A program made the position numbers and the translations under genes. A DNA stretch of 64,000 bases from Stomorhina lunata (Eukaryota; Arthropoda; Insecta; Diptera; Rhiniidae), in NCBI GenBank assembly GCA_933228675.1, contig OW121743.1:17984884-18048883 (forward strand), read 5' to 3'. Position 1 is the first letter of the stretch. The number at the start of each line of letters is the position of its first letter. The notes under the pieces are model-generated. The model saw only the letters and a list, made by a program, of their open reading frames with translations. It had not been told where the DNA came from and ran no database searches. Shown here piece by piece: positions 33,765-46,379 of the stretch.

Positions 33765-36370
33765 AGTAGAGTCTTTCAAGTTAAACGAGCCAGATTAGTT
33801 GGTGTCGGCTAACTGCTGTCGGACTCTGACTATAGTCAGAGTCAACTATAGTCGGCGTCTACTCAGACTTTAGTCGACTCCGACTACAGTCGACTTTGAC
33901 TTTAGTCGACTCTGACTATGGTCGACTCTGACTATAGTCGATTCTGACTATAGTAAATTCTGACTGTATTCGACTCTGACTATACTAAGACTTCGACAAC
34001 GACGATAGTCGACATCGATTATAGTTGATTCCGACTATAGCCGATTCAGACTATAGTCGATTCTGACTATAGTCGATTCTGCCTAAGGTCGTTACTGACT
34101 ATAGTCGACTTTGACTTTAGTTGACTCTGACTATAGTCGACTTTGACTATAGTTGACTATAACTACAGTAGACTCTGACTACAGTAGACTTTGACTAAAG
34201 TCGACTCTGATTATACTCAGAACTCGACTACGACTATAGTCGACATCGATTATAGTCGATTCCGACTGTAGTCAACTCAGACTATAGTCGACTCTGACTA
34301 TAGTCGACTCTGAATATTGTCGACTGTGACTATAGTCGACTCTGACTATAGTTGACTCGGGATATAGTTGATAATGTCTATAGTCGCCTCTGACTATAGA
34401 TAACTCCGACTACAGTCAACTCTTAATTTAGTCGACTCCGACTTTTGTCGGAATCGACTAAAAGTCGACTCTGACTACAGTCGATTCTGCATATAGTCGC
34501 CTCTGGCTATAGTCGACTGTGAGTATAGTCGACCCTGACTATAGTCGACCCCATAGTCTACTCTGACTATAGTCGAGTCTCTCTATAGTTGACCCTGACT
34601 CTAACTATACTCGACTCTGACTATCGTCGACTCAAACTTTAGTCGACTCTGACTATAGTCAAATCTGACTATAGTCTACTCTGACTATAGTCAACTCTGA
34701 CTGTAGTCGACTCTGACTATAGTTGACTCTGACTATAGTCGACACTGACTACAGTCGACTCTGACTATAATCGACTCTGACAGTAGTCGACTCTGACTAT
34801 AGTTGACTCTGACTATAATTGATTTTGACTATAGTCGATTTTGACTATAATCAACTATGACTATAGTCGCCTCTGACTCTGATTAAAGTTGACTCTGACT
34901 ATAGTCGACTCTGACTACTGTCGACTATGACTGTAGTCGACTCAGATTATAGTCGACTCTGAGTATAATCGGCTATGGCTGTAGTCGACTCTGACTAAAA
35001 TCGACTGACTATATTCAACTCTGACTATAGTCTACTGTGACTATAGTCGACTCTGGCTATAGCCGACTTTGACTATAATCGACTCTGACTGTAGTCGACT
35101 CTGACTATAGTTGACTCTGACTATAGTAAAATCTGACTATAATCGACTCTGTCTGTAGTCGACTCTGACTATAGTTGACTCTGACTATAGTCGACTCTTA
35201 CTATAATCAACTATTACTATAGTCGACTCTGACTCTGATTAAAGTTGACTCTGACTATAGTCGACTCTAACTATAGTCGATTTGACTATAGTCGACTCTG
35301 AATATAGTCGAATCCGACTATATTCGGCTCTGACTTTAGTCGACTTTGAGTATAGTTGACTCTGACTATAGTCGACTCTGAATATAATCGACTCTGACTA
35401 TAGTCGACTCTGACTATAGTCATCTCTAACTATAGTCGCCGCTGACTATAGTCGACACTGACTATAATCGACTCTAGCTATAGTCTACTCTGACTATTGT
35501 CGACTCTGATTATATTCGATTCTGACTATAGTCGACTCTGACTATAGTCGACTATGACTATAATCGACTCCGACTATAGTCGACTCTGACTCTGATTAAA
35601 GTTGACTCTGACTCTAGTCACTCTGACTATAGTCGACTCTGACTATAGTCGACTCTGACTATAGTCGACTCTGACTATAATCGACTCTTACTATAGTCGA
35701 CTCTGACTATAGTCGGCTTTGACTGTAGTCGACTCAGATTATAGACGACTCTGAGTATAATCGACTATGGCTGTAGTCGACTCTGACTAAAATCGACTGA
35801 CTATAGTCAACTCTGACTATAGTCTACTCTGACTATAGTCGACTCTAACTATAATCGACTCTGGCTATAGTCTACTCTGACTATTGTCCACTCTGATTAT
35901 ATTCGATTCTGACTATAGTCGATTCTGACTATAGTCGGCTTTGACTGTAGTCGACTCTGATTATAATCGATTCCGACTGTAGTCGAATCTGAGTATAGTC
36001 GACTCTGACTTTAGTCGAATCCAACTATAGTCGATTCTGACTTTAGTCAACTCCAACTATAGTCGACTTTGACTATAGCCGACTCTGACTATAGCCGACT
36101 CTGACTATAATCTACTCTGACTGTAGTCGCCTCGGACTATAGTCGACTCTGGCTATAATCGACTCTGACTATAGTCTACTCTGACTATTGTCGACTCTGA
36201 TTATATTCGATTCTGACTATAGTCGAATCTGCCTATATTCGACTTTGACTATAGTCGACTCTGATTATAATCGACTCCGACTGTAGTCGGCTCTGACTAT
36301 AATCGACTTTGAAGATAGTCGACAATAATGGACTCTGACTATAATCGACTAACTATAATTGATTCTGACA
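33765..36370. repeat. 16-bp palindromic minisatellite, about 160 copies
   Basis: The consensus unit is GACTCTGACTATAGTC, tandemly repeated with frequent single-base changes. It contains two nested dyads, GACTATAGTC and AGTCGACT (across the unit junction). Larger shared variants (for example CTCTGACTCTGATTAAAGTT at about 34873, 35230 and 35588, about 357 bases apart) show higher-order duplication. It ends about 140 bases before the promoter of the neighbouring gene. Confidence 0.97.
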
Positions 36371-36509
36371 AAAATATTAAGATATATCTTATCACTAAGA
36401 ATTTTTTTCTAGGGTCATCATGTATTTTCTTGTTGCACAGTGTTACATAAAATAAAACATATTTAATGTATTTTAGAATATTTGATCAAACTAAATTCCT
36501 TTCTTACTA

Positions 36510-36578
36510 AAATACGTGACTTTTCACCATAAAGATCAATTCAGTTTTTTACAAAAGTTTTGAAGAATTCCTATAAAA
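36510..36578 (+). promoter_or_regulatory. Promoter: AAATACGTGAC motif and TATA box
   Basis: AAATACGTGAC lies at 36510-36520 and TATAAAA at 36572-36578. From TACGTGAC to the TATA box is 59 bases and from the TATA box to the ATG 66 bases. The same motif pair with nearly the same spacing precedes the genes at 42127-45812 and 51461-53841. A start of transcription near 36600-36605 is inferred. Confidence 0.7.
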
Positions 36579-36637
36579 TATCAGACTATTCTGGGAATTG
36601 TTTTACAGCAACTTTGAGTCCGGAGTAATACAAAACA

Positions 36638-37397
36638 ATGCGCTTTTATATCATAACAATATTTTTGTCCCTAATAGGTAAAATCAAATATATATATAGA
36701 AAATTTTTGATAATAATAATAATTTTTAAAATATTTGTTTATTTTCTAGCCTTACAACATCAGGTACAGTCTAAGAGTTTAAGAAGTGGTGGACCTATTT
36801 CACGTTTTCACTCAGGTCCTCTTCGCAAAGCAAGGGGCTTGCTAGGTAAGTCTAAAGTCTTTAAGTTATTACAAATTCGTGCAATAATAATTCTGATATT
36901 AAATTTTAACAGATGCAGTTACAGGGCCTTTAAAGCCTAAAGATGATGAAGTGCCTCCACAAGTTAAGGAACCAAAGGGTGTATTAAAAGATCTACCAAT
37001 TCCAGTTGATCTACCAATTCCAGTTGATCTACCACTTCCTATTGAAGAATTACCAATTCCCATCGATGGCATTTTAAATATTCCAAAGGGTCTGCTTAAA
37101 GGTCTACCACTTCCAGTTGATGAAATACCAATTCCTATTGACGATCTAGAGAAACTTCCAAAGGGTGTGTTAAAAGGTCTACCAGTTCCCGTTGATGATC
37201 TAGAGAAACTTCCAAAGGGTGTGTTAAAAGGTCTACCAGTTCCCGTTGACGATCTAGAAAAACTTCCAAAGGGTGTATTAAAAGGTCTACCAATTCCTGT
37301 TGATGATATAGTGAAAGTTCCAAAGGCTTTGACAAAAGATCTACCACTTCCTGTTGATCTACCAATTCTTGGAGACGATAAGGATGATAGCAATTAA
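36638..37397 (+). CDS. Secreted Leu-Pro-Val repeat protein, 206 aa, three exons
   Basis: Exons are 36638-36677 (40 nt), 36750-36845 (96 nt) and 36913-37397 (485 nt); introns of 72 and 67 nt have GT/AG ends and the frame closes. The start MRFYIITIFLSLI followed by ALQHQVQS is a signal peptide and cleavage region. A short basic segment (SRFHSGPLRKARG) follows, then a repeat domain of LPIPVD motifs and four 18-residue units of type KLPKGVLKGLPVPVDDLE, encoded by nearly identical 54-nt units, and an acidic end DDKDDSN. AATAAA follows at 37446-37451. The protein is probably extracellular and extended. The first exon, signal peptide and promoter make it a paralogue of the genes at 42127 and 51461. 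It resembles insect glue or silk-like secretion proteins in style only. Confidence 0.85.
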
Positions 37398-38095
37398 ACC
37401 CGAGTCTAAAGAAGAAAATGTCACGGAAAGTACAAGATGGGGCTTAATAAAAAGCTATAGCCGATCTTTTTAAACAGCAAATTTTTTCTTTAATAAATAT
37501 AAACAAAAGCAATTTTATAATCTAGTGCAAAAAGTAAATTTTTTATTATTTTATTTGTAATAAATAAAGAAGCTTTTTCCTTTCCTTCCGGTTATAGCAA
37601 AATGACAATTTTTGCAGTTGTCAAATTTCTTAAAAAGAACATGAAGAGGCTGGAATATGCATCCAGATTTTTTGTTGCCTAAAGAAAAATGTACAAGTTT
37701 TCGAAAATCACTTTTAACATTTTCGAAAACACCCGGCGAGAGACGAGACGACGACTGTCGGCCGATACATACAGTATTCTTTCTTGCTTTGTTTAGCTTG
37801 GATCACAAGACCATATGCTTGAGAGAATAAAATAAAAGAGAATAAAATCCTTAATCTTAGTTTGGCTTTAAAGGTCTAAAACCCTACCCACTAGACTTCA
37901 GTGGTTCCTCATGTTCTAAATATCTTTGTGTCTTTCGATGTACATGCAAAATGGAAATTTATTCCATTGAAATCTACCAAAATTAAGCTGTACATCGATT
38001 TGATCTCATAGCGCTTTTTATCATTTTTAAATAATTATTATTAGTTGTTTTCGGTTCAATATTTCTTCAGTTGTTTCAAATATTCCATGTACTGT
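37398..38095. other. 3' flank of the Leu-Pro-Val gene, no further gene seen
   Basis: AATAAA signals occur at 37446 and near 37560. The rest is AT-rich with no supported coding region. Confidence 0.5.
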
Positions 38096-40990
38096 GACTT
38101 CGCTTAGGTGGAATTCGCAATATCAAGTTCCCTTAATCACAAAGACTTTAGTCTTGGGAACCTGATCTTGATCAAAGGCTCGTTGGATGGAATTAGCAAT
38201 AGCAAATTTCCGTAATCCCAAAAACTTTAGTCCCGGACACCCGATCTTGATCAAGAACTTACGGAATACTTCGGTTATGTGAAATTCGCAATAGCTAATT
38301 CCCTTAACCACAGAGGCCTTATTTTGGAACACGCGATCTTGATCAAAGACTTACGGCAGATTTTGGTTGGGAAAAATTTGCAACATCAAATTTCCAAAAT
38401 CCCATAGACTTTAGTCTGGGACACGTAATCTTAATCAAAGGCTTATGGAAAAACTTCATTTAGATGCAATTCGCAACTGTAAATTCCCTGCGATCTTGAT
38501 CTAATACTTCCGGAAGGTTTTGGTAGGGTGGAATTCGCAAAAGAAAATTCCCCTTATCCCAAAGACTTTAGTGTTGGATACCCAATTTTGATGAAAGACT
38601 TATCGAAGACATCGGTTGATTGAAATTCGCAACTGCCAATTCCCTTAATCCCAAAGACTTTGGTCTTGGACACCTTAATTCCAAAGACTTTAGTCTCGGA
38701 CACCGGATCTTGATCGGGATTATTGTTCAAAATCCATTTTATGGCATGCAAATGGAATGGATAATGTTTGGTACAGGAACACCATAATTCGGTATTCTAT
38801 CTTCCTTAGTTCTGGTGTTCCTAAAGAAGATTGAAGTTTGTAGCCTTCACATATCCCAAAATCCCAAAGACTTAAGGCTGGGACACGTAAAGGCTTACAG
38901 AGAACTTTATTGAGGCGCAATTCGCTATACCCTTTATTCCAAAGACCTTAATCTCGGAAACACGATCCTGATTAAAGTATTATGGAAGACCTAGGTTAGG
39001 TGGAATTTGCAGCAGTAAATTCCCTTTAATCTCAGACTCGCGATCTTGACCAACTACTTCTGAAAGACTTTGGTTGGCTAGAATTCGCAAAAGAAAATTC
39101 CCCTTATCCCAAAGACTTTAGTGTTGGATACCCAATTTTGATCAAAGACTTATCGAAAATATCGGTTGGCTGAAATTTGCAACTGCCAATTCCCTTAATC
39201 CCAAAGACTTTGGCTTGGACACCTTAATCCCAAAGACTTTAGTCTCGGACATCCGATCTTGAACGGGATTATTGTTCAAAATCCATTCTATGGCTTGCAA
39301 ATAGAATGGATTATGTTTGGTACAGGAACACCATAATTCGGTGTTCTATCTTCCTTAGTTCTGGTGTTCCTAAAGAAGATTGAAGTTTGTTGCCTCCACA
39401 TATCCCAAAATCCCAAAGACTTAAGGCTGGGACACGTAAAGGCTTACAGAGAACTTTATTGAGGCGCAATTCGCTACAGCGTATACCCTTTATTCCAAAG
39501 ACCTTTATCTCGGAAACACGATCTTGGTCAAAGTATTATGGAAGACCTAGGTTAGGAGGAATTCACAGCAGTGAATTCCTTTTAATCTAAGACACGCGAT
39601 CTTGACCAAATACTTCTGGAAGACTTTGGTAGGGTAGAATTCGCAAAAGAAAATTCTCCTAGTCCCAATGACTTTAGTCTTGGACACCCAAATTTTGATC
39701 AAAAACTTATCGAAGACATCGGTTTGGTGAGATTCGCAACAGCCAATTCCCTTAATCAAAGACTTTGGCTTGGACACCTTAATCCCAAAGACTTTAGTCT
39801 TGGACATCCGATCTTGATTGGGATTATTGTTCAAAATCCATTCTATGGCATGCAAATGGAATGAATTATGTTTGGTACAGGAACACCATAATTCGGTGTT
39901 CTATCTTCCTTAGTTCTGGTGTTCCTAAAGAAGATTGAAGTTTGGAGTCTCCACAAATCCCAAAGACTTAAGTCTGGGACACATAATCTTAATCAAAGGC
40001 TAATGGAGGACTTCATTTAGGCGCAATTCGCTACAGCGTATACCCTTTATTCCAAAGACCTTAATCTCGGAAACACGATCTTGATCAAAGTATTATGGAA
40101 GACCTAGGTTAGGAGGAATTCACAGCAGTGAATTCCTTTTAATCTAGGACACGCGATCTTGACCAAATACTTCTGGAAGACTTTGGTAGGGTAGAATTCG
40201 CAAAAGAAAATTCTCCTAGTCCCAAAGACTTTAGTCTTGGACACCCAAATTTTGATCAAAAACTTATCGAAGACATCGGTTTGGTGAAATTCGCCACAGC
40301 CAATTCTCTTAATCCCAAAGACTTGGTCTTGGATATCTTAATCTTAAAGACTCGGACACCCAATTTTGATCGGGATTAATGTCCAGCATCCACTCTATGG
40401 AACACAAATGGAGTGAATTATTATTGGTAGTGGAACACAATAATGCAGTGTTCTATCATCTTTCGTACTTCTGGTATTCCTAAAGAAGATTGGAGTTTGG
40501 AGCATCCACATTATAGCAGGTCTTCTAACTAGAACTACTAGAACTTTATCAATTATATTCGAATGCTTGACTCTATGGCTTTCAAATAGTGTGGATTTTT
40601 ATTGTGAAAGGAACACCACACGGGTGATCTATCAGCCTTACTTCTGGTGTCCCTAAATTGGAGCTCTGAAACTTAATCGATTTGTTCGACAGCTTGACGG
40701 AGTATGTCAGTAACTGTCTTTCTCAATATGTGTCCTAGCCAACCAACTTCTCATCCCACAACTCGAAATATTCCATGTCTCAAAACTATATTGGAGCACG
40801 GCATTGAAATTTGTGTTAAGAACTTTAGTTCTCCCCAGATCAGATTGGAGTTTGGAGCCTCCACATATAAGCCTGTCTTAAAGACCTTCTGGATTTTTAA
40901 CAATTCATTTGATACCTTGATTAGATTAGATTTAAAGAGGATCCCACAGGATTGTGGGAGAATTCACAAGACCATAAGTTGATCCAGAGT
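38095..40990. repeat. Complex tandem repeat: units of about 550 bp built from roughly 90-bp subrepeats
   Basis: The phrase CAGGAACACCATAATTCGG recurs at about 38776, 39326 and 39880 (intervals about 550 and 554), with a diverged fourth copy near 40430. Within each unit phrases such as CCCAAAGACTTTAGTC, GATCTTGATCAAAG and GAATTCGCAA recur about every 90 bases. Short frames in it have no consistent phase between copies. Origin unknown; a decayed repetitive coding sequence cannot be excluded. Confidence 0.8.
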
Positions 40991-41421
40991 GATAGTTTAT
41001 ATCAGTAGTTGTGAGTCCTAGCCAATCATTCGTGTGCATATATTTGTCTGTAACATTAGTTGATCCATACGCAACTGCTCCTCCCTCGACTCGAAATATT
41101 TAATGTATCAGATCACGGCTTTGAAATTCTAAATAAAAACTTAAAGTTTAATACAATCAAGAAATTATAAAGAGTTCCCCAAGTCTTCTTTGCCTTGCAT
41201 AACATATTGGGAATCTGATGCCTCCGCTTTTTTTTTTAAATTATACTCCTTTGGCAACGGAAAGTTTTAACCTCATCAATAAATTGCCAGCAAAATTGGG
41301 GTAACATTTGGCACCCTTTTGTCCAAGACTTACTCTGATATCATCTGGCACCCCTTCATTGAAATCTGGCTTCCCAGAAGGTACAAGCTTCTAACATTTA
41401 ATTCCTGCCATTAAATCTCTG

Positions 41422-41580
41422 GATTCTGACATTCTGAATGTAACATCAGCTATAAAGTGCTTCAACGAGATGGCTAATCAGTTCAGCATCGATCATATAT
41501 GGGTGTCGGGCATACCAGGCCACTGTAGGGCAGATAAGTTAGAAAGACTTGCATCTAAGTATTTTAAAAGTTCTAGATGA
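41422..41580 (+). pseudogene. LINE RNase H fragment (Jockey-like), decayed
   Basis: A 52-codon frame reads DSDILNVTSAIKCFNEMANQ, then IDHIWVSGIPGHCRADKLER and LAS, before a stop. The motif matches the end of the RNase H domain of non-LTR retrotransposons (typically WVPGHSGIxGNExADxLA), with a short deletion in the glycine/asparagine loop. Nothing coding follows and no upstream reverse transcriptase is visible, so it is an isolated fossil. Confidence 0.6.
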
Positions 41581-42126
41581 ACTGAAAACAGTTGGTATTC
41601 CTCTAACTGCTTACAAGCCTTAACAGCGAGAAAAAGCATGTAATTTAGCAACAAATGTTAAGGCGTCTGTCCAATAATGTATTCCGTCCACAAAATGTCA
41701 GAAGTGGAAGCACTGATTACATAAAGTCAAATATTTTTCTACTGTCATCTAAAGTCGAAACTCGTTTAACACTTACCCAAAATTAATCTTTAAGTTCCAA
41801 GAAATAACTCAACAAATTGTACAAAATATTTAGTTGTTTTTTTTTGGGGCCAAACCTATATCGGAATGGCAAGCTAACATTGCCGTCAGACTTCCGAACT
41901 AATTCGGGTTTGACTTTAATTTATTATAACTATGAATTCTTGGAGGATAATAATCACATGACTGGGATATAAAAATAACATTCAGTACTTTTAGCTTAAA
42001 ATGAAGCCTTTAGTTTAGATCTACTTCGTCCAACTTGAAGTCCACATTGAGTAAAATTTTTAACAGCTTCCTTAAGACTTCCTAAATCGACCGAATGTTT
42101 TACAAATTTACATGATAAAAGAATTT

Positions 42127-45100
42127 TTAGGCTTTAGTAACAGTGTCCGTTAGGGGTACTATGGTTGGAGTTGCTGGGGGTACTGGTGGAACATCCACAG
42201 GTGGTAATGCCTTAGGGTCTGCTGGTGGTGGTACAATTGCTGGAGGTGCCGGAAGAGAAACGGCATCAGTTAAGGTCTTAGGTGCATCTACAGGTAAAAT
42301 AACTGGAAGCGGAGGAAGAGAAACTGCCTCAGCTGGAGCTCCTAAGGTTAGAGGTGCTGGAGATACTGGATTTGCAGGAGGTGCTAGAGATGTGGTTGGT
42401 AATGGGGAAACAGCCGCAGGAGTTAAAGCCCTAGGATCTGTAGTAGCTGGCGGTGGTGGAGAAGTTAAAGCATCTGCCCCATCAGGAAGTGTCCCGGGTG
42501 GAAGGACAGCTGTCAAAGCAGCCAATCCCTTAGGATTTGCAATGGCAACTAAAATGACCGGAAGAAGAGCATCAACTAAAGCTGCAAAGGTACTAGGATC
42601 TTTAGCTGCAACTAACATTACTAGAGGAAGAGCATTAGCCAGAGGTTCAAAAGCCTTAAGATCCGTGGCAGCAGCAGATAAAACTACTGGAAGAATTGCA
42701 CCTTTCAAAGCTTTTAATATTTGAGGATCATCAGCTGAAATTAAGATTAGTAAAGGCAAAGCATCAGCTAGAGGAGCATTTTGATCTGCTGCTGCTGTCA
42801 TAACTACAGGACGAAGAGCTTCCGTCAGAGCTGCAAAAGCCTTATCATCATCAGCTGAGGCTAAGGTTAATGTTGGAAGAGCATCAGCCAAAGGAACCAT
42901 AGGATCTAAAGCAGCGGCTAAAACTATTAAGCGAAGAGCATTGGCCAGAGCACCAAATGCCTGAGGATCGGCCACAGCAGCTATAGTTAATGTAGGGAGG
43001 GCATCAACTAAAGCTACAAGAGCCTTAGCATCTGAAACTGCAGCCAATACAACAAGACGCAGAGCATTATTTAAAGCTGCGAAGGCTTGAGAGTCGGAAA
43101 CTGCAGCAGAAATTAAAAGAGGAAGTGAATTTGCCAAGGCAACTAAAGCCTTAGGATCAGCAGTGGCAGCTGAAAGTACTAGGCGGATGGCATTTGTCAA
43201 AGCTGCTAATGCTGGGGGACTTGAGGCTGAAGATGTTATTAAAACAGGTAAAGCATTTGCCAAGGCAAGTAATCCTTTAGGATTTGAGACCGCAGCTGAG
43301 AGTACTAGGCGAAGTGCTTCAGACAAAACTGGTAAAGTGTTAGGATCTGCGGCAGCAGCTGAAAGTGCAGCGGGTAGAGCACCAGCCAAAGCCACTAAAA
43401 CCCCAGGATCTGCAGCTAAAATTGCTGGAAGAGAGAGAGCTTTAAGCAATGCTGCTAAGGCCGCAGGATCTGTAGCTCCAGCTAAGACTACAGGTAGGAG
43501 TGCCTCAACCAAAGCTGCCAAGTTCTTAGGGTCAGAAGCTGCAGCTAAAATTACTAGAGGCAGAGCATCAGCTAAAGCTGCTAAGGCCGCAGGATCTACA
43601 GCTCCAGCTAAAATAACGGGAAGTAAAGCATCCATTAAAGCAGTCAATGTTGAAGGATCTGAGCTAGCAGCTAATATAACAAGAGGTAGGGCATCAGCCA
43701 AGGCTGCTAATGCCGCAGGATCCACAGCTCCAGCTAAAACTACAGGAAGGAGAGCATCAATTAAGCTTTGCAATAACTGAGGATCACGTGCTGCAGCTAA
43801 AATTATAGAAGGCAAAGCATCAGCTAATGCGGTTAGGGCAGCAGGGTCTTTAGCACCAGCTAAAACTACTGGAAGGAGAACCTCGAGTAAAGCTTCTAAT
43901 TTCTTAGGTCTTTCAGCTGCGGCTAAAATAACAAGAGGTAGGGCATCTGCCAAAGGTACAAATGCATTAGGATCGGCGGCTGCAGCTGCTAGTACAGGAC
44001 GGAGTACCTCAATCAAATCTGCTTGATCCTTGGGATTTTCAGTAGCTTTTATTATAACTAGAGGTAGGGCATCAGATAGTGCTACAAAGGCTTTTGGTTC
44101 TGCTGCTGCTGCTAAAATTACTGGATGAAGGGCATCAGTCAAAGCTGCCAATACCTTGGGATCTGCAGATGCAGCTATGACTACAACTGGGAGTGCATCA
44201 GCCAAAGCTTCTAATCCCTTAGGGTCCTCAGCTGCGGCTAAAACTATTGGAGGCACTGCTTTAGATAAAGCTGCAAGTAACAAAGGATCTGCAGCAGCAG
44301 CTATTAGTAGTGGACGAAGTATATCAGCCAAAGCTGCTGCCTTAGGATCTGTAGGTGGATTTGCTGGAGGAGGCACTGAAGTTACGGTAGGTTCTGACAA
44401 TTTAGGAGGTGCAGGTGAAGTAACTTGAACTTCTGGAGGTGCTTGCGTAGAGATTTCCTTAGCATCTGCAGGAGGTAATGTTATTGCTGAAGGATCTAAC
44501 GTTTTAGAACCACCAATTGCTGCTAAAATTGTTGGAAGAAGTGCCTTAGCCAAGGCTGCTAAAGCCTTAGGATCTTCAGCTAAGATTGCTGGCAGTGCTG
44601 AAGGTGAAGCTGGATCAGGCAAAGCTGGTAAGGTCTTGGGATCTGAAACGGGCAATGCTGGAGGAGGCATAGAAGCCTTGGGCTGTTTATCTCCAGCTAA
44701 AGGTGCTGTTACTTCATTAAGGTCATCATCCTCCAAAGTTCCTGGTCCTGATAAGGTGGGATAGTCACCTGTACATGGTGTTGTTGGTGTTGATAATGCT
44801 GATCTCGGAACTTTGTCGGATTTTGGTGATGGGGCTGTTGACGAGGTTGATGTATAAGAAGAAGTTGGCGTTAAAGCGGCAGCCGTACGCTTCGCTTTTG
44901 ACTTATGTATTGATAATGTTGATCTGGGAACTTTTCCCGATTTTGATGCAAATCCCGTTGATGAAGTTAATGTATAAGGCAATGTTGGTGTTAAAGCGGC
45001 AGCCGTATCCTTAGCTTTTGTTTTATGTATCAATTTTCTTTTTGTCCTGCCTGCTGATCTTAGTACCTTTGCCGATGCTGGCTTTGAGGCCAACGATGGA

Positions 45101-45812
45101 GTCCATGTATAAGTAGTAGTAGTTGGTATTGCAGCTTCTGAAGTCTTATTAGCTTTAGCCTCTCTCTTTATCCTTCCTGCTGATCTTGGTTTTTTTGCTG
45201 ATGCTGGCTTCGAGGCAAATGATGTAGTCCACGTATAAGTAGTAGTAGTTGGTATTACAGCTGCCGACGTCTTATTAACTTTGGCAATGTGCACTATATC
45301 TCTTCTGGTTCTGACTGCTGCTATTGGTGCTTTTCTTGATGCTGACTTCGAGGCCACTGCTGAAGTCCATGTACTAGTATAAGTAGAAGTAGTAACTGGA
45401 TTTGCAGCAGCCGTCTCCTTAGCTTTTGGCTTATGTACCACATCCCTTTTTGTAATGCCTGCTGCTCTATGTAGTTTTGTACATTTTGGCTTCACAGCCC
45501 CTCCCGTAGTACAAGTAGTGTAAGTAGAAGTATAAGTTGTAGTAGGTATTGCAGCTGCCGTAATATTAGCTTTTGGTTTTTGTTCCACATCCCTCTTTGT
45601 TCTGCTTTTAGGATATAATTTTAAAATAGGCCCATGACTTGCTTCAAAATCCGGAATACATGATTTAGATAAGCTTCCTCGATGCTTATGTCCCGATTGT
45701 ACTTGATGAAAAGCTAAAATATTTAGGGATTTAATATTAATACTAACAACTTATTCTTAAATTTACACGTACCAGCTAGAACTAAAACTATTGTTATTAT
45801 ATGCAAACGCAT
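42127..45812 (-). CDS. Secreted Ala-Leu repeat protein, 1208 aa, two exons
   Basis: Minus-strand exons are 45812-45773 (40 nt) and 45713-42127 (3587 nt), with a 59-nt GT/AG intron; total length is 1209 codons. The start MRLHIITIVLVLA plus AFHQVQSG is a signal peptide region. About residues 50-290 hold six Thr-rich repeats of the style AAAIPTTTYTSTYT, the first ones separated by basic pairs (TKRD, RTRRD, RIKRE, RTKRK), candidate furin-type cleavage sites, and many possible O-glycosylation sites. The centre (about 390-1080) is some 30 units of 21 residues, typically DPAALAALADALPLVILAA, probably helical. The C-terminus is Pro/Ala-rich, ending DTVTKA. Paralogue of the genes at 36638 and 51461 by first exon and promoter. 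Extracellular structural role inferred; no named homologue. Confidence 0.85.
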
Positions 45813-45866
45813 TCTATCTAACGCACTGGCAAGTTATTCTAAACTAATGCCAAGAATTTTTTTATA

Positions 45867-45936
45867 ATTTATAAGAATTTTGCAAAATTTTACTTCAACC
45901 TGAGTTGAATGCGTTTGTTTAAAATGTCACGTATTT
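45867..45936 (-). promoter_or_regulatory. Promoter: AAATACGTGAC motif and TATA box
   Basis: On the minus strand AAATACGTGAC lies at 45936-45926 and TATAAAT at 45873-45867. From TACGTGAC to TATA is 60 bases and from TATA to ATG 61 bases. It matches the promoters at 36510 and 51329, including the ATTC.TATAAA context around the TATA box. Confidence 0.7.
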
Positions 45937-46379
45937 AAAGAAGGCAGGAATTTTTTTTTTATAAATCAGAAGGTACCAACCGACCTCGAGAAAAAAGCAT
46001 ACCCGAGGAGAACTTTGGATATTCGAACATACTTTTATACAGGGTCTTCCACTTTGCGAAATTTGACATCTTGTTGAGGCTACATCTTTCAAACGAGTAA
46101 CAAGTGTTCATCTTAAGCGTTGAGGTCCATTTCTGGCTAATGGGTATGTGTAGAAATTGTCGAATTTGGATGTTACAGTTTGTGTGACTGAACCGACTGC
46201 AGTCGGTTCTTCGTAACGTAACGACTCGATTAAAACCTAGGAATGACATTTCTGTGATATTTACAATAATATCGCAGTTGCTACATGCCGAAGAAACAAC
46301 ATTTGATGAGAAGTTTGGGTTGTCGACGTCATTAAATAATATGTAAAATAGTATTCCAAACGATTTCTATTAAATGCTA

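Noticed and set aside
36899..37393. 164-aa minus-strand ORF over the 206-aa gene
   Set aside because: Antisense shadow of the 54-nt coding repeats; the plus strand has the complete exon structure.
42143..44428. Plus-strand Gly/Ala-rich ORFs over the 1208-aa gene
   Set aside because: Shadows of the minus-strand repeat gene; they are broken into pieces and lack starts, signal peptide and splice logic.
45959..46249. 96-aa minus-strand ORF upstream of the 1208-aa gene
   Set aside because: No motif, signal peptide or repeat pattern, and it ends close to that gene's promoter; chance frame is the simplest reading.
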